Below are positions 8,414 to 17,099 of a stretch of DNA of 58,306 bases, piece after piece. Positions within the stretch are counted from its first letter, which is position 1. The number at the start of each line of letters is the position of its first letter. Position numbers and translations under genes: made by a program. The stretch is taken from NCBI GenBank assembly GCA_964503965.1, contig CAZDCK010000021.1, positions 1 through 58,306 on the forward strand. Reading direction: 5' to 3'. The notes below the pieces were generated by a model, which saw nothing but the letters and a program-made list of their open reading frames with translations, ran no database searches and was not told where the DNA came from. This stretch comes from Eutrophocola sp964503965 (GTDB taxonomy: Bacteria; Pseudomonadota; Gammaproteobacteria; Pseudomonadales; Pseudohongiellaceae).

Positions 8414-9064
8414 TTAGAAGTCGCTGCGACGCTCATCACGGAGTCGTCGTATGACCAGATTGACGGCAATATTCAGTTCAATATGATCGGGGACTGCCGC
8501 GTTCTCTTCGACCCGGTAACGTCCATTGACTATAAAAGCCGGTAGTTTATTCGGTGCGTAGTCTGTGGTTTGCAGCGCTGCCCGCTTTACCATGGTATCC
8601 ACTTCGTCTGAATGCCATGTTTCATTGAAAGTTTCTTCATCAATGCCATTTTTCGAAAAAAAAACCTGGATTTCCCGCTCGGTCCGTAAAGGATTGTTTT
8701 CCTCGTGTAGAGCATGGAATGCGGCCTGGTGAATCTGGTCTTCGGCATCCAGAACAAGAGCCGTGTAATAAATTCTGGCATGCATTTCCATAATCTCATT
8801 CCATACCACTGGGGTCCTCAGCATTCTGACATCACCGCGAACGCCGTCCCTGTAATCCGTAGAGATGGGTTCTAGTGTGAAGCACTCAGCGCAGCCATAC
8901 CAGAAGAGCTCACGGACTTCGATGACATCCTCCGGTGTTTCTGTGGGAACAGGCCTGCCCAGAGGCTGGTAATGTATGCCTTCCACTGAATCCCTGGGTT
9001 GGCCAGTGACGGTCAGGGAAAGACATGTCAAAAGTAAGATCAGGGCTTGAAAAACAATTCGCAT
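8414..9064 (-). CDS. Exported DsbA-like thioredoxin-fold protein (CAEC active site)
   Basis: Periplasmic thiol:disulfide oxidoreductase of the DsbA/DsbL fold. After a signal peptide (about 1-21) come the strand VIEVRELFWYG and the active site Cys58-Ala-Glu-Cys61. A helical insertion follows, and the cis-proline loop is KLPAFIVNGRY. Classical DsbA has Cys-Pro-His-Cys, so both central residues differ. It converges with the PQQ/haem protein, 15 bases apart. It may serve disulfide formation or cytochrome c thiols in the neighbouring exported proteins; that is inference from position. It is unlikely to be the cell's main DsbA. Confidence 0.82.
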   Translation of the reverse strand: MRIVFQALILLLTCLSLTVTGQPRDSVEGIHYQPLGRPVPTETPEDVIEVRELFWYGCAECFTLEPISTDYRDGVRGDVRMLRTPVVWNEIMEMHARIYYTALVLDAEDQIHQAAFHALHEENNPLRTEREIQVFFSKNGIDEETFNETWHSDEVDTMVKRAALQTTDYAPNKLPAFIVNGRYRVEENAAVPDHIELNIAVNLVIRRLRDERRSDF

Positions 9065-9137
9065 AGGGTTGTCCGGAAATTGGCTGTTTCTAAAGTAGCA
9101 GATTTTTGCTCACCGGTAACAGCAGGAAGTCGTATTG

Positions 9138-9165
9138 TTGTGATAGTAATGATGTCTGTTATATA
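9138..9165 (+). promoter_or_regulatory. Possible promoter for the ankyrin-DUF1592 operon
   Basis: TTGTGA (9138-9143), a 16-bp spacer and TATATA (9160-9165) form a reasonable sigma-70-like promoter about 120 bases upstream of the ankyrin gene. It is the only good candidate I see in the 9065-9287 gap. Confidence 0.35.
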
Positions 9166-9287
9166 GTGCAAAGCAGATATGTATCAGTTTTTAAAGGGTT
9201 TTGTGCAGAAAATGTGTACTTTGTGCTGTAGTGTTTCCTGCCTGTCGGAGAACGCCTTGAATTGCTGCTGGAAGAAGGGAAAAGCGG

Positions 9288-10865
9288 GTGCGGAAATTGG
9301 AAAATAATGTGAATAAGGCATTCGGGGCATTCGTCTTGATGGCTCTTGTGCATTTTCCTGCGATGCCGGTTAGTGCGAGTGAAGAGCTTTCCCTGTTGGC
9401 AGAAAAAGGCAGGCTTGGTGAATTGAAACAACTCCTGAAGCAGGGGGTGGATGCAAACAGTCGACTTCGTGATGGCAGCACAGCCTTGCATATGGCGGTT
9501 CTGAGGGATCAGGAGGCAGCTGTCGAAGCCCTGGTCAGTGCAGGCGCTGACCCCCAGGTTCTTAATCGTAATGGTGTTTCTCCCCTGTTTCTTGCTGTCC
9601 AGAATGGCAATGAAAAAACGGTAAGGCGCTTGCTTGAGGCGGGGGCTGATCCCAACACCATTTCCAGAAATGGCGAAACAATACTCATGACTGCTGCCCG
9701 TACGGGCAAAATAGGCGTTGTGGACCTGTTACTGGCCAGTGGCGCCTTGGTAGATGCCAGGGATCCCGATTTCAAGCAGACGGCTCTGATGATTGCCGTA
9801 CGCGAGGGGCATCATGAAGTGGTAGAAATGCTGATCCGCTTTGGTGCTGAAGTTGATGCACGCACACGCGTCGGTCAGGAGGTGGCCTTTATTCCTCCCT
9901 GCAAAGGCACCGGGTGTGGTTCTGAAGGTGTCGGTATCAATCGCAGCGGTGTGCCTCATCGAGGCGAACGTTATGACAGAAAAGGGGGTATGACACCGCT
10001 TCTTTACGCGGCCCGTGATGGAAAGACAAAAGAAGCGAGACTGCTGCTTGAAAATGGCGCTGACCTGGAATTACAGGAAGCCAACCATATTTCTCCACTG
10101 CTTATGGCTTTGTTGAACAACCAGTTGGACACAGCCGATCTGCTGCTTGATTTTGGAGCAGACCTCAATGTTGAGGATTTTTATGGTCGTACTCCATTGT
10201 TAGCGGCGGTTGATTACCGCAACCTGGATATGAACAGTTCCCTGGAAGATGACCCGCAGGACAACCGTGTGGACCGGGAAGCTGTTTTGCCGATGATTGA
10301 GAGGCTGCTCAAAGCCGGTGCTGATGTGAATGCCAGGACAAGGGAATGGCCGCCGGAAAAGAAATGGCTTTATTCGCTCAATGACGTCTCCTGGGTGGAT
10401 ATGACTGGACAGACTCCCTACATTCGCGCCTCTCTTTCCGGCGATGTTCCTGTCATGGAATTACTCTTGGCCTATGGGGCTGATCCCCATATCACGACTT
10501 ATGAGGGCACTACGGCCCTGATGGCAGCTGCCGGGGTGAACTGGACAGTAGCACAGACCTACACAGTGTCGGACAAGGCCCTGCTGGAAGCTGTAAAAAT
10601 GAACTTGTCCCTGGGAGGGGATGTTAATGCAACTAACTCCATGGGACTGACAGCTCTGCTGGGTGCCGCAAACAGAGGCTCCAATGACATCATTCGTACT
10701 CTGGTCAAGGCCGGCGCAAGGCTTGATGCTGAAGACGCTGTAGGCAGGGATGCCCTGCGCTGGGCTGAAGGTGTTTTCCTCGCTGCCGTTGGTGCTGAAC
10801 AGAAACCCGAAACCATTGCCCTGTTGAAGACACTCATGGATGAGGCGGGTATAGCGTATGACTGA
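9288..10865 (+). CDS. Exported ankyrin-repeat protein
   Basis: Protein of 525 residues made almost entirely of ankyrin repeats. I count at least nine units with the usual TALHMA / TPLLYAA and LL..GAD(P/V)N pattern. The N-terminus has a signal peptide ending at VSASEE, so the repeats act outside the cytoplasm. The GTG at 9288 is preceded by AAGGGAAAA; a second GTG at 9309 would give a shorter, cleaner signal peptide. Between about residues 197 and 230 the repeats are interrupted by a loop containing two Cys (PPCKGTGCGSEG). The last eight bases overlap the DUF1592 gene, which suggests translational coupling and a joint function. Ankyrin repeats bind proteins, so a binding or scaffold role is inferred, with the partner probably one of the next gene products. 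Confidence 0.86.
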   Translation: MRKLENNVNKAFGAFVLMALVHFPAMPVSASEELSLLAEKGRLGELKQLLKQGVDANSRLRDGSTALHMAVLRDQEAAVEALVSAGADPQVLNRNGVSPLFLAVQNGNEKTVRRLLEAGADPNTISRNGETILMTAARTGKIGVVDLLLASGALVDARDPDFKQTALMIAVREGHHEVVEMLIRFGAEVDARTRVGQEVAFIPPCKGTGCGSEGVGINRSGVPHRGERYDRKGGMTPLLYAARDGKTKEARLLLENGADLELQEANHISPLLMALLNNQLDTADLLLDFGADLNVEDFYGRTPLLAAVDYRNLDMNSSLEDDPQDNRVDREAVLPMIERLLKAGADVNARTREWPPEKKWLYSLNDVSWVDMTGQTPYIRASLSGDVPVMELLLAYGADPHITTYEGTTALMAAAGVNWTVAQTYTVSDKALLEAVKMNLSLGGDVNATNSMGLTALLGAANRGSNDIIRTLVKAGARLDAEDAVGRDALRWAEGVFLAAVGAEQKPETIALLKTLMDEAGIAYD

Positions 10866-13185
10866 GTCATCAACCCGCAAGTATTCAAGGGTTCTCAAGC
10901 CGGGAATCTTTTCTGCTGCATGGATGATAATCGTTGCTGCCCAGGCCCAGTCTCCAGGAATTCCCGGGGAACACAGGGAAATGCTGGATGAGTATTGCAG
11001 CGCCTGTCATAACTTCGAGGATTTTGCCGGCGGCCTTGCTCTGGAACTGCTGGATGATTCAAATCTTCTTTCCGATGCAGAAGCCTGGGAGAAAATACTG
11101 CTGAAGCTCAAGGCTGGCATGATGCCGCCCCTGGGTAAAGAACGGCCAGCGCCACATCAGGTGGAAGCCTTTGTCAGCGGTCTTGAACAATCCATTGACG
11201 CGGCCTGGGAAGAAAGCCCGAATACAGGAGCACCGGCCCTGCACCGAATGAACAGGGCGGAATATCAGAATGCCATTCGGGACTTGCTGGCTTTACCGAT
11301 TGATGCCGCATCCATGTTTCCTGCTGACAGTTCCAGTGAAGGCTTTGACAATATTGCCAGTGCCCTGAGTGTGTCACCGGCATTGATGCAGTCCTATATA
11401 TCAGCCGCGAACAGGATAAGTCGCCTTGCTGTCGGGGATATGACCACCAGTCTGAGTACGAGCACGTATCGGGCAGGTCGCCAGGACCAATCAGCACACC
11501 TAGAGGATAATGCCCTGGGTACGCGCGGAGGCGTGGTCTTTAACCATGTTTTTCCATTGGATGCCGACTATGAATTTATCATCAGCCGCAGCGGTTCGAA
11601 CGCGGCCTTTTCCCTGAATCCTGTGGGAGTGGAAGATCCCGTGGAACTGGTTATTGACGGCGAACGGGTAGCACTCTTTCCCGCCGGCGGCAGCAGCCGG
11701 GTATCGCTGACTATTCCGGCAGGTCCCCATTATGTGGAAGCGGCTTTCGTCAAGACCCAGTCTCCGAGAGGGGTTGATGACCTGCACAATGTCTGGGCAA
11801 ACAGCACTGTGGTGCGTTCAGTATCCATCAATGGCCCTGCCAATCCTTCTGGTCCGGGTGATACTCCGAGCCGAAGCATCATCTTTAGTTGTACTCCGGC
11901 AGACGCGACAGCAGAGGAACCCTGTGCCCGCCAGATTATTGCGTCACTGGCCTATCGCGCCTATCGACGGCCGGTGCCGGATACAGCCATGGATACCCTG
12001 ATGGGTTTTTACCGGGATGGCAGGGAGCAGCGTGATTTTGATACTGGTATTCAGTATGCACTGGCAAGAATTCTCGTGGATCCGATGTTCATATTCCGCT
12101 TTGAGGAGGAACCTGGGGGAATAACGGACGGACAGACCTATCCTGTTGCTCCCTATGAGTTGGCCTCCCGGCTGTCATTTTTTCTTTGGAGCAGTATCCC
12201 GGACAATGAGTTGTTGACACTGGCAGAAACCGGAGAACTTGTGGAGCCATCCGTGTTGAAGGCACAGGTCCAGCGCATGCTTCGGGACCAGAAAGCACAG
12301 GCACTTGTCAGTCACTTCGCTGCCTCCTGGTTGTCACTGCAGCAGCTTGATTCCGTCAATCCTACGTCCGAGGACTTTGATGGCAGCCTGAGACAGGCCA
12401 TGCGCCGGGAAACAGAACTGCTACTTGAATCCGTCCTGCTTGAAGACAGACCGGTAATAGAATTACTGTCGGCTAACTACACATTTGTTAATGAGCGCCT
12501 GGCTGAACACTATGACATTCCGTTTATTCGCGGTAGTCATTTTCGCAAGGTGGATATAGCGGGTACCGGACGCTTTGGATTGCTTGGTCATGGCAGTATC
12601 CTGACGATCACGTCAGCACCTAACCGGACATCACCGGTTATTCGTGGCGCCTGGATCATGGAAAATATTCTGGGAGCCCCTCCGCCCCCTCCACCACCCG
12701 GCGTGGAAGTGAATCTTGATGAGGCTCCTGTTGAAGGGGCTGCGCTTACGACACTCAGGCAGAGACTTGAACAGCACCGGGTGGATCCTTCCTGTGCGGG
12801 TTGTCATAACATGATGGATCCTATTGGTTTTGCCCTGGAAAATTTTGATCCTGTTGGAAAATTCCGCGAACAGACGGATGGCATTCCCGTGGATACATCT
12901 GCGACTTTCTGGGATGGCATTGAATTCTCAGGGCCCGATGGGCTCAATGGTTTGTTGATGAATCGGGATGCGCTTTTTGTGGAAAATTTCATTGAGAAAC
13001 TCATGACCTATGCCCTAGGCAGGAAGATGGCCTATTTCGACAAACCTTTTGTCAGGACTGTGGCCAGGAATGCAGAAGAGGAACAATACCGTTTCAGTGC
13101 CCTAGTCCGGGAAATTGTACTCAGTGATGCGTTTACCCGGCGCACCAAACCCGGTGGTGTGCAGACTGCCCAGCATGATGAGTGA
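10858..13185 (+). CDS. DUF1592-type exported diheme protein (DUF1587/1595/1592/1588/1585)
   Basis: Large exported protein of 775 residues. A signal-like segment (about 15-35) is followed by a cytochrome-type haem site, CSACH, at 47-51. The domain order then matches the planctomycete-type PSD family: DUF1587 (about 129-195, HRMNRAEYQNAIRDLL), DUF1595 (about 355-415, AYRAYRRPV), DUF1592 (about 427-560, LASRLSFFLWSS), DUF1588 (about 573-690, with the typical seven-proline stretch and a second haem site, CAGCH, at 646-650) and DUF1585 (about 700-770). Biochemical function is not established; the haem sites imply electron transfer. The ATG overlaps the ankyrin stop (ATGACTGA), and the DUF1552 gene follows after 114 bases, the common partner arrangement. 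Confidence 0.9.
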   Translation: MTESSTRKYSRVLKPGIFSAAWMIIVAAQAQSPGIPGEHREMLDEYCSACHNFEDFAGGLALELLDDSNLLSDAEAWEKILLKLKAGMMPPLGKERPAPHQVEAFVSGLEQSIDAAWEESPNTGAPALHRMNRAEYQNAIRDLLALPIDAASMFPADSSSEGFDNIASALSVSPALMQSYISAANRISRLAVGDMTTSLSTSTYRAGRQDQSAHLEDNALGTRGGVVFNHVFPLDADYEFIISRSGSNAAFSLNPVGVEDPVELVIDGERVALFPAGGSSRVSLTIPAGPHYVEAAFVKTQSPRGVDDLHNVWANSTVVRSVSINGPANPSGPGDTPSRSIIFSCTPADATAEEPCARQIIASLAYRAYRRPVPDTAMDTLMGFYRDGREQRDFDTGIQYALARILVDPMFIFRFEEEPGGITDGQTYPVAPYELASRLSFFLWSSIPDNELLTLAETGELVEPSVLKAQVQRMLRDQKAQALVSHFAASWLSLQQLDSVNPTSEDFDGSLRQAMRRETELLLESVLLEDRPVIELLSANYTFVNERLAEHYDIPFIRGSHFRKVDIAGTGRFGLLGHGSILTITSAPNRTSPVIRGAWIMENILGAPPPPPPPGVEVNLDEAPVEGAALTTLRQRLEQHRVDPSCAGCHNMMDPIGFALENFDPVGKFREQTDGIPVDTSATFWDGIEFSGPDGLNGLLMNRDALFVENFIEKLMTYALGRKMAYFDKPFVRTVARNAEEEQYRFSALVREIVLSDAFTRRTKPGGVQTAQHDE

Positions 13186-13299
13186 GCAGAGTAACTTTTT
13201 TACTTTGGCAGGCAATTCATGCAACATTTCATGAGCTGTCGGATAACGGGACAACGCCGCAAGTGAATCAGCGTGAACCGGTAGATTCAGGAGTCACAT

Positions 13300-14643
13300 A
13301 TGTTTATTTCTAAAAAGCATCTCTCCAGACGGACACTGCTTCGTGGTGCAGGCTCCGCCATAGCCCTTCCTCTGCTGGATTCGATGATTCCGGCAAGTAC
13401 AGCGTTGGCGCAAACGGCGGCAGTGCCTTCTTCTCCGCGGCTCGGGTGTATCTATATCCCCCATGGTGCAACCATGGACTACTGGACGCCGAGGAAAACC
13501 GGGAAGGATTTTGAATTCACGCCGATTCTGAAGCCACTTGAGGAGTATAGGTCCAGTCTTAATATTATCAGTGGACTGGCCAACGCTCCTGTTGGACCGG
13601 AGGAGGGAGAGGACTCCGGTGGTGCCCAGAATCATGAGAGAGCGGCAGCGGCCTTTCTAACGGCAGCCCATCCCGTGGCTGGCGACAGTGCTTATGTGGG
13701 GAAATCTTTTGACCAGGTCGTGGCAGATGCCCTTGGCCAGGAAACACCCATGCCTTCCATAGAGCTGGCCATTGAACCTACCAATAATACCTGCGGCGAT
13801 GTCAATTTCACCTGTTCGTACCGCAGTACTATTTCCTGGAAAACCCCGAGCCTGGGTTTGCCCATGGAGAATAATCCACAGCTGGTTTTTGAGCGCCTCT
13901 TTGGTGACGGGACCACCGATGAAGAAAGGCGGGAAAGGCGGCGACAATCGGCCAGTCTGCTCGACTCGATTCGGGAAGATGTGGCGAGCCTGAACCTGAA
14001 GCTGCCAAATGCGGACCGTGCCAGGTTGAGTGATTATCTGGATGAAGTTCGCGAAATCGAACGTCGGGTTGCCCTTGTGGATGCCAAACTGTCAGCGGAG
14101 ACGCTGGAAGTGCCCGATGCTCCCCGCGGTATTCCCCGGGGATTCGAGAATCACATCAATCTGATGTTTGACCTGCAAGTGCTTGCTTACAAATCCGATA
14201 TCACGCGTATCTCTTCACTGATGATGGCCGGAGAGGGCAGTAATGTCCGTTTCCCGAGGTCAGGGGTCAATGAAGGTTTCCATAACGCCTCCCACCATTC
14301 CAATGAGCAGAAGAACAAGGACCAGTTCGCGGTACTCAATAATTACCACATTAATGTACTGAAAGGATTTTTTGACAGGTTGGCAGAGACTCCGGATGGT
14401 GATGGCAGTCTGCTTGATCATTCCCTGATTCTTTATGGCAGCAGCATGAGTGATGCCAATGAACATAATTTCGATCCGTTGCCGATACTGCTGGTAGGTG
14501 GGGCTAATGGCCTTGTCGAAGGGGGGCGTCACCTGGTTTATGAAGCCCATACCCCCCTCGCCAACCTGTACATGGGATTGTTTGAAAAACTGGGTATTCC
14601 CCAGGACAGTTTTGGTAACAGCAACGGGACTCTCGACATCTAG
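13300..14643 (+). CDS. DUF1552 protein with Tat-type signal
   Basis: Protein of 447 residues of the DUF1552 family, which regularly accompanies DUF1592 proteins. The N-terminus has a twin-arginine motif, SRRTLLRG, followed by a hydrophobic stretch ending at STALAQ, which suggests export in folded form, often with a cofactor. Characteristic features are PHGATMDYWTP, the EGSNVRFPRSGVNEGFHNASHHS segment (given here only as a landmark near residues 313-335) and a conserved C-terminal YEAHTPLANLYM. The fold resembles alkaline-phosphatase/sulfatase-like proteins such as DUF1501, but I cannot assign an activity. A good ribosome site, AGGAG, lies eight bases before the ATG. Confidence 0.88.
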   Translation: MFISKKHLSRRTLLRGAGSAIALPLLDSMIPASTALAQTAAVPSSPRLGCIYIPHGATMDYWTPRKTGKDFEFTPILKPLEEYRSSLNIISGLANAPVGPEEGEDSGGAQNHERAAAAFLTAAHPVAGDSAYVGKSFDQVVADALGQETPMPSIELAIEPTNNTCGDVNFTCSYRSTISWKTPSLGLPMENNPQLVFERLFGDGTTDEERRERRRQSASLLDSIREDVASLNLKLPNADRARLSDYLDEVREIERRVALVDAKLSAETLEVPDAPRGIPRGFENHINLMFDLQVLAYKSDITRISSLMMAGEGSNVRFPRSGVNEGFHNASHHSNEQKNKDQFAVLNNYHINVLKGFFDRLAETPDGDGSLLDHSLILYGSSMSDANEHNFDPLPILLVGGANGLVEGGRHLVYEAHTPLANLYMGLFEKLGIPQDSFGNSNGTLDI

Positions 14644-14658
14644 GTTCCTGTTTTCGCT

Positions 14659-15093
14659 ATGGAAGAGATTCACAAGGCTGACCCGGCTGCCCGCATGCGC
14701 GCCCTGCGCTATGCCCTTGGTATTTCGTTTGTATTCTTTGTATTGATCGTCTGGTTCCTGGGAAACCGGCAGGCCTTTGTGGAGTGGTTGCTGGCCAACC
14801 TTGACATGTTGCAGGAAAATTCCTGGATTCCCTGGGCATTTATACTGCTGCTTATGTCACCACTGGTATTTTTCGGAGCTTACATGCTCAGAACCGGTGC
14901 CCGGATAAAGCATGAAAAAAAGTATCCGACAGCGAATATGTCGGTCACCAGGGATACCAGGATTATTCGTGGAGAAAGTGCCATGCAGCGAGGGACGGTC
15001 CTTCAGGTGGCAGGCACGGCGCTGATCCTGGGATGCCTGTTTGCAGCCTCTTTATTCAGAATGATTTTTCTGGCTCTGACCGTCCAGGGTTAG
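14659..15093 (+). CDS. Small integral membrane protein of unknown function
   Basis: Protein of 144 residues with three probable membrane segments (about 18-36, 57-78 and 114-138) and a basic cytoplasmic stretch (TGARIKHEKKYP). I do not recognise a family. It starts 15 bases after the DUF1552 stop on the same strand, so it is probably the last gene of the ankyrin-DUF1592-DUF1552 unit. It converges with smpB, four bases away. A membrane anchor or partner for the exported proteins is possible but only inferred. Confidence 0.7.
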   Translation: MEEIHKADPAARMRALRYALGISFVFFVLIVWFLGNRQAFVEWLLANLDMLQENSWIPWAFILLLMSPLVFFGAYMLRTGARIKHEKKYPTANMSVTRDTRIIRGESAMQRGTVLQVAGTALILGCLFAASLFRMIFLALTVQG

Positions 15094-15097
15094 GAGG

Positions 15098-15580
15098 CTA
15101 GCGGTTCGCTGACCGAACAGCCCGCTGCTTGTCGATACTCCATTCCCTTTCCTTGATCGAGGCACGCTTGTCGTGGGACTGCTTGCCCTTGGCCAGGGCA
15201 ATCTGGCATTTAACGAGGTGGCCCTTCCAGTACATCTTTGTACAGACACAGGTATGGCCCTTCTGCTGAACTGCCGTGAAAATTCGGGCCAGCTCCTTGC
15301 TGTGCAAAAGCAGTTTGCGTGTTCGTATGGGATCAGCAATGACATGGGTGCTTGCGGTATTTAGCGGTGTTATCTGGGCGCCAAGTAACCAGGCTTCGCC
15401 ATTCTGGATAATTACGTGACTATCCACGAGCTGCACTTTTTTCTGGCGCAGGCTTTTCACCTCCCAGCCGGTGAGCACGATGCCGGCCTCGATCCTGTCA
15501 CCGATGAAGTAATCGTGATTCGCCTTCTTGTTGACGACGATAGTGGTATCGTCCTGTTTCTTTTTTTTGGATTTTGCCAT
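15098..15580 (-). CDS. smpB: SsrA-binding protein SmpB
   Basis: Binds the tRNA-like part of tmRNA and delivers it to ribosomes stalled without a codon. At 160 residues it has the usual length. The core beta-barrel motifs are clear: NKKANHDYFIGDRIEAG at the start, LTGWEVKSLR, and SHVIIQNGEAWLLGAQI. The basic C-terminal tail (DKRASIKEREWSIDKQRAVR) occupies the mRNA channel in known structures. Its RNA partner ssrA is encoded 14.7 kb away at the left end of the window. It is divergent from the NSS transporter gene. Confidence 0.97.
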   Translation of the reverse strand: MAKSKKKKQDDTTIVVNKKANHDYFIGDRIEAGIVLTGWEVKSLRQKKVQLVDSHVIIQNGEAWLLGAQITPLNTASTHVIADPIRTRKLLLHSKELARIFTAVQQKGHTCVCTKMYWKGHLVKCQIALAKGKQSHDKRASIKEREWSIDKQRAVRSANR

Positions 15581-15666
15581 GTGGCGGCATTATACGGTTC
15601 ATGCCCGTCAATGCCTATTTCTGTTACACTCATTTCCCGTTATAAGAAAGAATAACGGGAGACCCT

Positions 15667-17091
15667 ATGTCGGTTTTGCGCGGTCAGTTCAGTTCCAGAA
15701 TTGGTTTCATCCTGGCGTCAGCAGGGTCGGCTGTGGGTATTGGTAACCTGGTTGGCTTCCCCGTCATGGCTTCCAAGAATGGTGGCGGGGCTTTCCTGCT
15801 GATCTATCTTTTCTTTATTGCCTTTGTCTGTTTCCCGGTCATGCTTGCCGAAGTCGCCATGGGGCGCTCGTCCCAGAAAAGTCCGGTAGGTGCCTTTGAT
15901 TCCCTGTCAGGAGGGCACAGACCCTGGCGCCTGATTGGCGGACTGGGACTGGTAACACCATTTTTTATCGGTGTTTTCTACGCCGTTATTACCGGCTGGA
16001 TACTGGTCTATACCTTGCAGTCTGCTATGGGTAATCTGAGAACGCTGGCCAATCCTGATACTTTCGGAGTTACTGTCGGGTCTCCGGTAATGTTCATCTA
16101 TCTGGCCCCATTGCTGACAGTGCTTTTCTACATTCTCGGAAGAGGGGTCAGTGACGGTATTGAGAAAGCCTCAAGGATTCTTATGCCGACCCTGATTATC
16201 ATGATGCTGCTACTGATTGGGTTTGTACTGACACTCGATAATGCCTTCGCCGGCGTCTCTTTTTACCTTGTTCCTGAATTTTCGAAAATTGACAGTGGTG
16301 TCATCAACTCTGCTCTGAACCATGGATTCTTTTCCCTGTCACTGGGCATGGGCATTCTGATTACCTACGGTTCTTACCTGAACAAGAAAGAGAGACTGGT
16401 GAGCTCGACCCGCCTGGTTGCCCTTGCCGACACGGGTGTCGCCTTCTTTGCGGGGCTCCTGGTTATACCGGCGGTGTTTGCCATAGATCCCGCCGTCAAT
16501 GCAGATGAGTTGTCAGAAAGCAGTATCAGTCTCATGTTTACCTATCTGCCCCAGGTTTTTCTGTCACTGGAAAACTTTGTTGGCTATTTCGGTGCGTCGT
16601 TGGTGGCCTGTATGTTTTTCCTGCTCGTATTTTTTGCAGCCCTGACGTCACTGGTGTCTATCACGGAAATTCCTATTGCCTACATGATGGATGAAAGGAA
16701 TATGCTGCGCAGGGAGGCCATTGTCTATATCGCATCGGCAATGACGGTGTTTATTTTTATCACCACGGTTTCTTTTGGTATGAGTGACTTCTTTACATCT
16801 TTCCTGAATTATGGGGGCATCAGCAAATCATTTTTCGACCTGATCTACGATGTTTTTTACGAAACCATTCTTCCCTTCATGGGATTCATCGTCTGTTTGT
16901 TTGTCTGTTACCGATGGAAGAAACATCGCATGCATGAGGAGGTGGCACTTGAAGATGATGATTACCATGGTTCGCTGATGCAAAAATACGTTAGCATTTC
17001 ACTGGGAACCTTTATTCCGGTTATCCTGCTGGCAGTCTTTGCCAACAACGTCTCCCGAATATATTTTGCCCATAACCTCTTTGGTTTCTGA
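15667..17091 (+). CDS. Neurotransmitter:sodium symporter (NSS/LeuT) family transporter
   Basis: Inner-membrane sodium-coupled transporter of 474 residues with about eleven to twelve membrane helices. The N-terminal signature SAGSAVGIGNLVGFP forms the unwound helix-1 sodium and substrate site in LeuT, and GGGAFLLIYL follows. The later TM6 and TM8 regions (HGFFSLSLGMGILITYGSY and related) are also recognisable. Substrates in the family are mostly amino acids; nothing here fixes which. The ATG follows GGGAGA at good distance. The ratA gene starts eight bases after its stop, so it may share the transcript. Confidence 0.92.
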   Translation: MSVLRGQFSSRIGFILASAGSAVGIGNLVGFPVMASKNGGGAFLLIYLFFIAFVCFPVMLAEVAMGRSSQKSPVGAFDSLSGGHRPWRLIGGLGLVTPFFIGVFYAVITGWILVYTLQSAMGNLRTLANPDTFGVTVGSPVMFIYLAPLLTVLFYILGRGVSDGIEKASRILMPTLIIMMLLLIGFVLTLDNAFAGVSFYLVPEFSKIDSGVINSALNHGFFSLSLGMGILITYGSYLNKKERLVSSTRLVALADTGVAFFAGLLVIPAVFAIDPAVNADELSESSISLMFTYLPQVFLSLENFVGYFGASLVACMFFLLVFFAALTSLVSITEIPIAYMMDERNMLRREAIVYIASAMTVFIFITTVSFGMSDFFTSFLNYGGISKSFFDLIYDVFYETILPFMGFIVCLFVCYRWKKHRMHEEVALEDDDYHGSLMQKYVSISLGTFIPVILLAVFANNVSRIYFAHNLFGF

Positions 17092-17099
17092 TCGGTATC

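Noticed and set aside
583..15093. Genomic island inserted at ssrA
   Set aside because: The 3' end of ssrA, the usual integration site, faces the left edge (position 33), not this block. I saw no integrase and no repeated ssrA 3' end inside the window.
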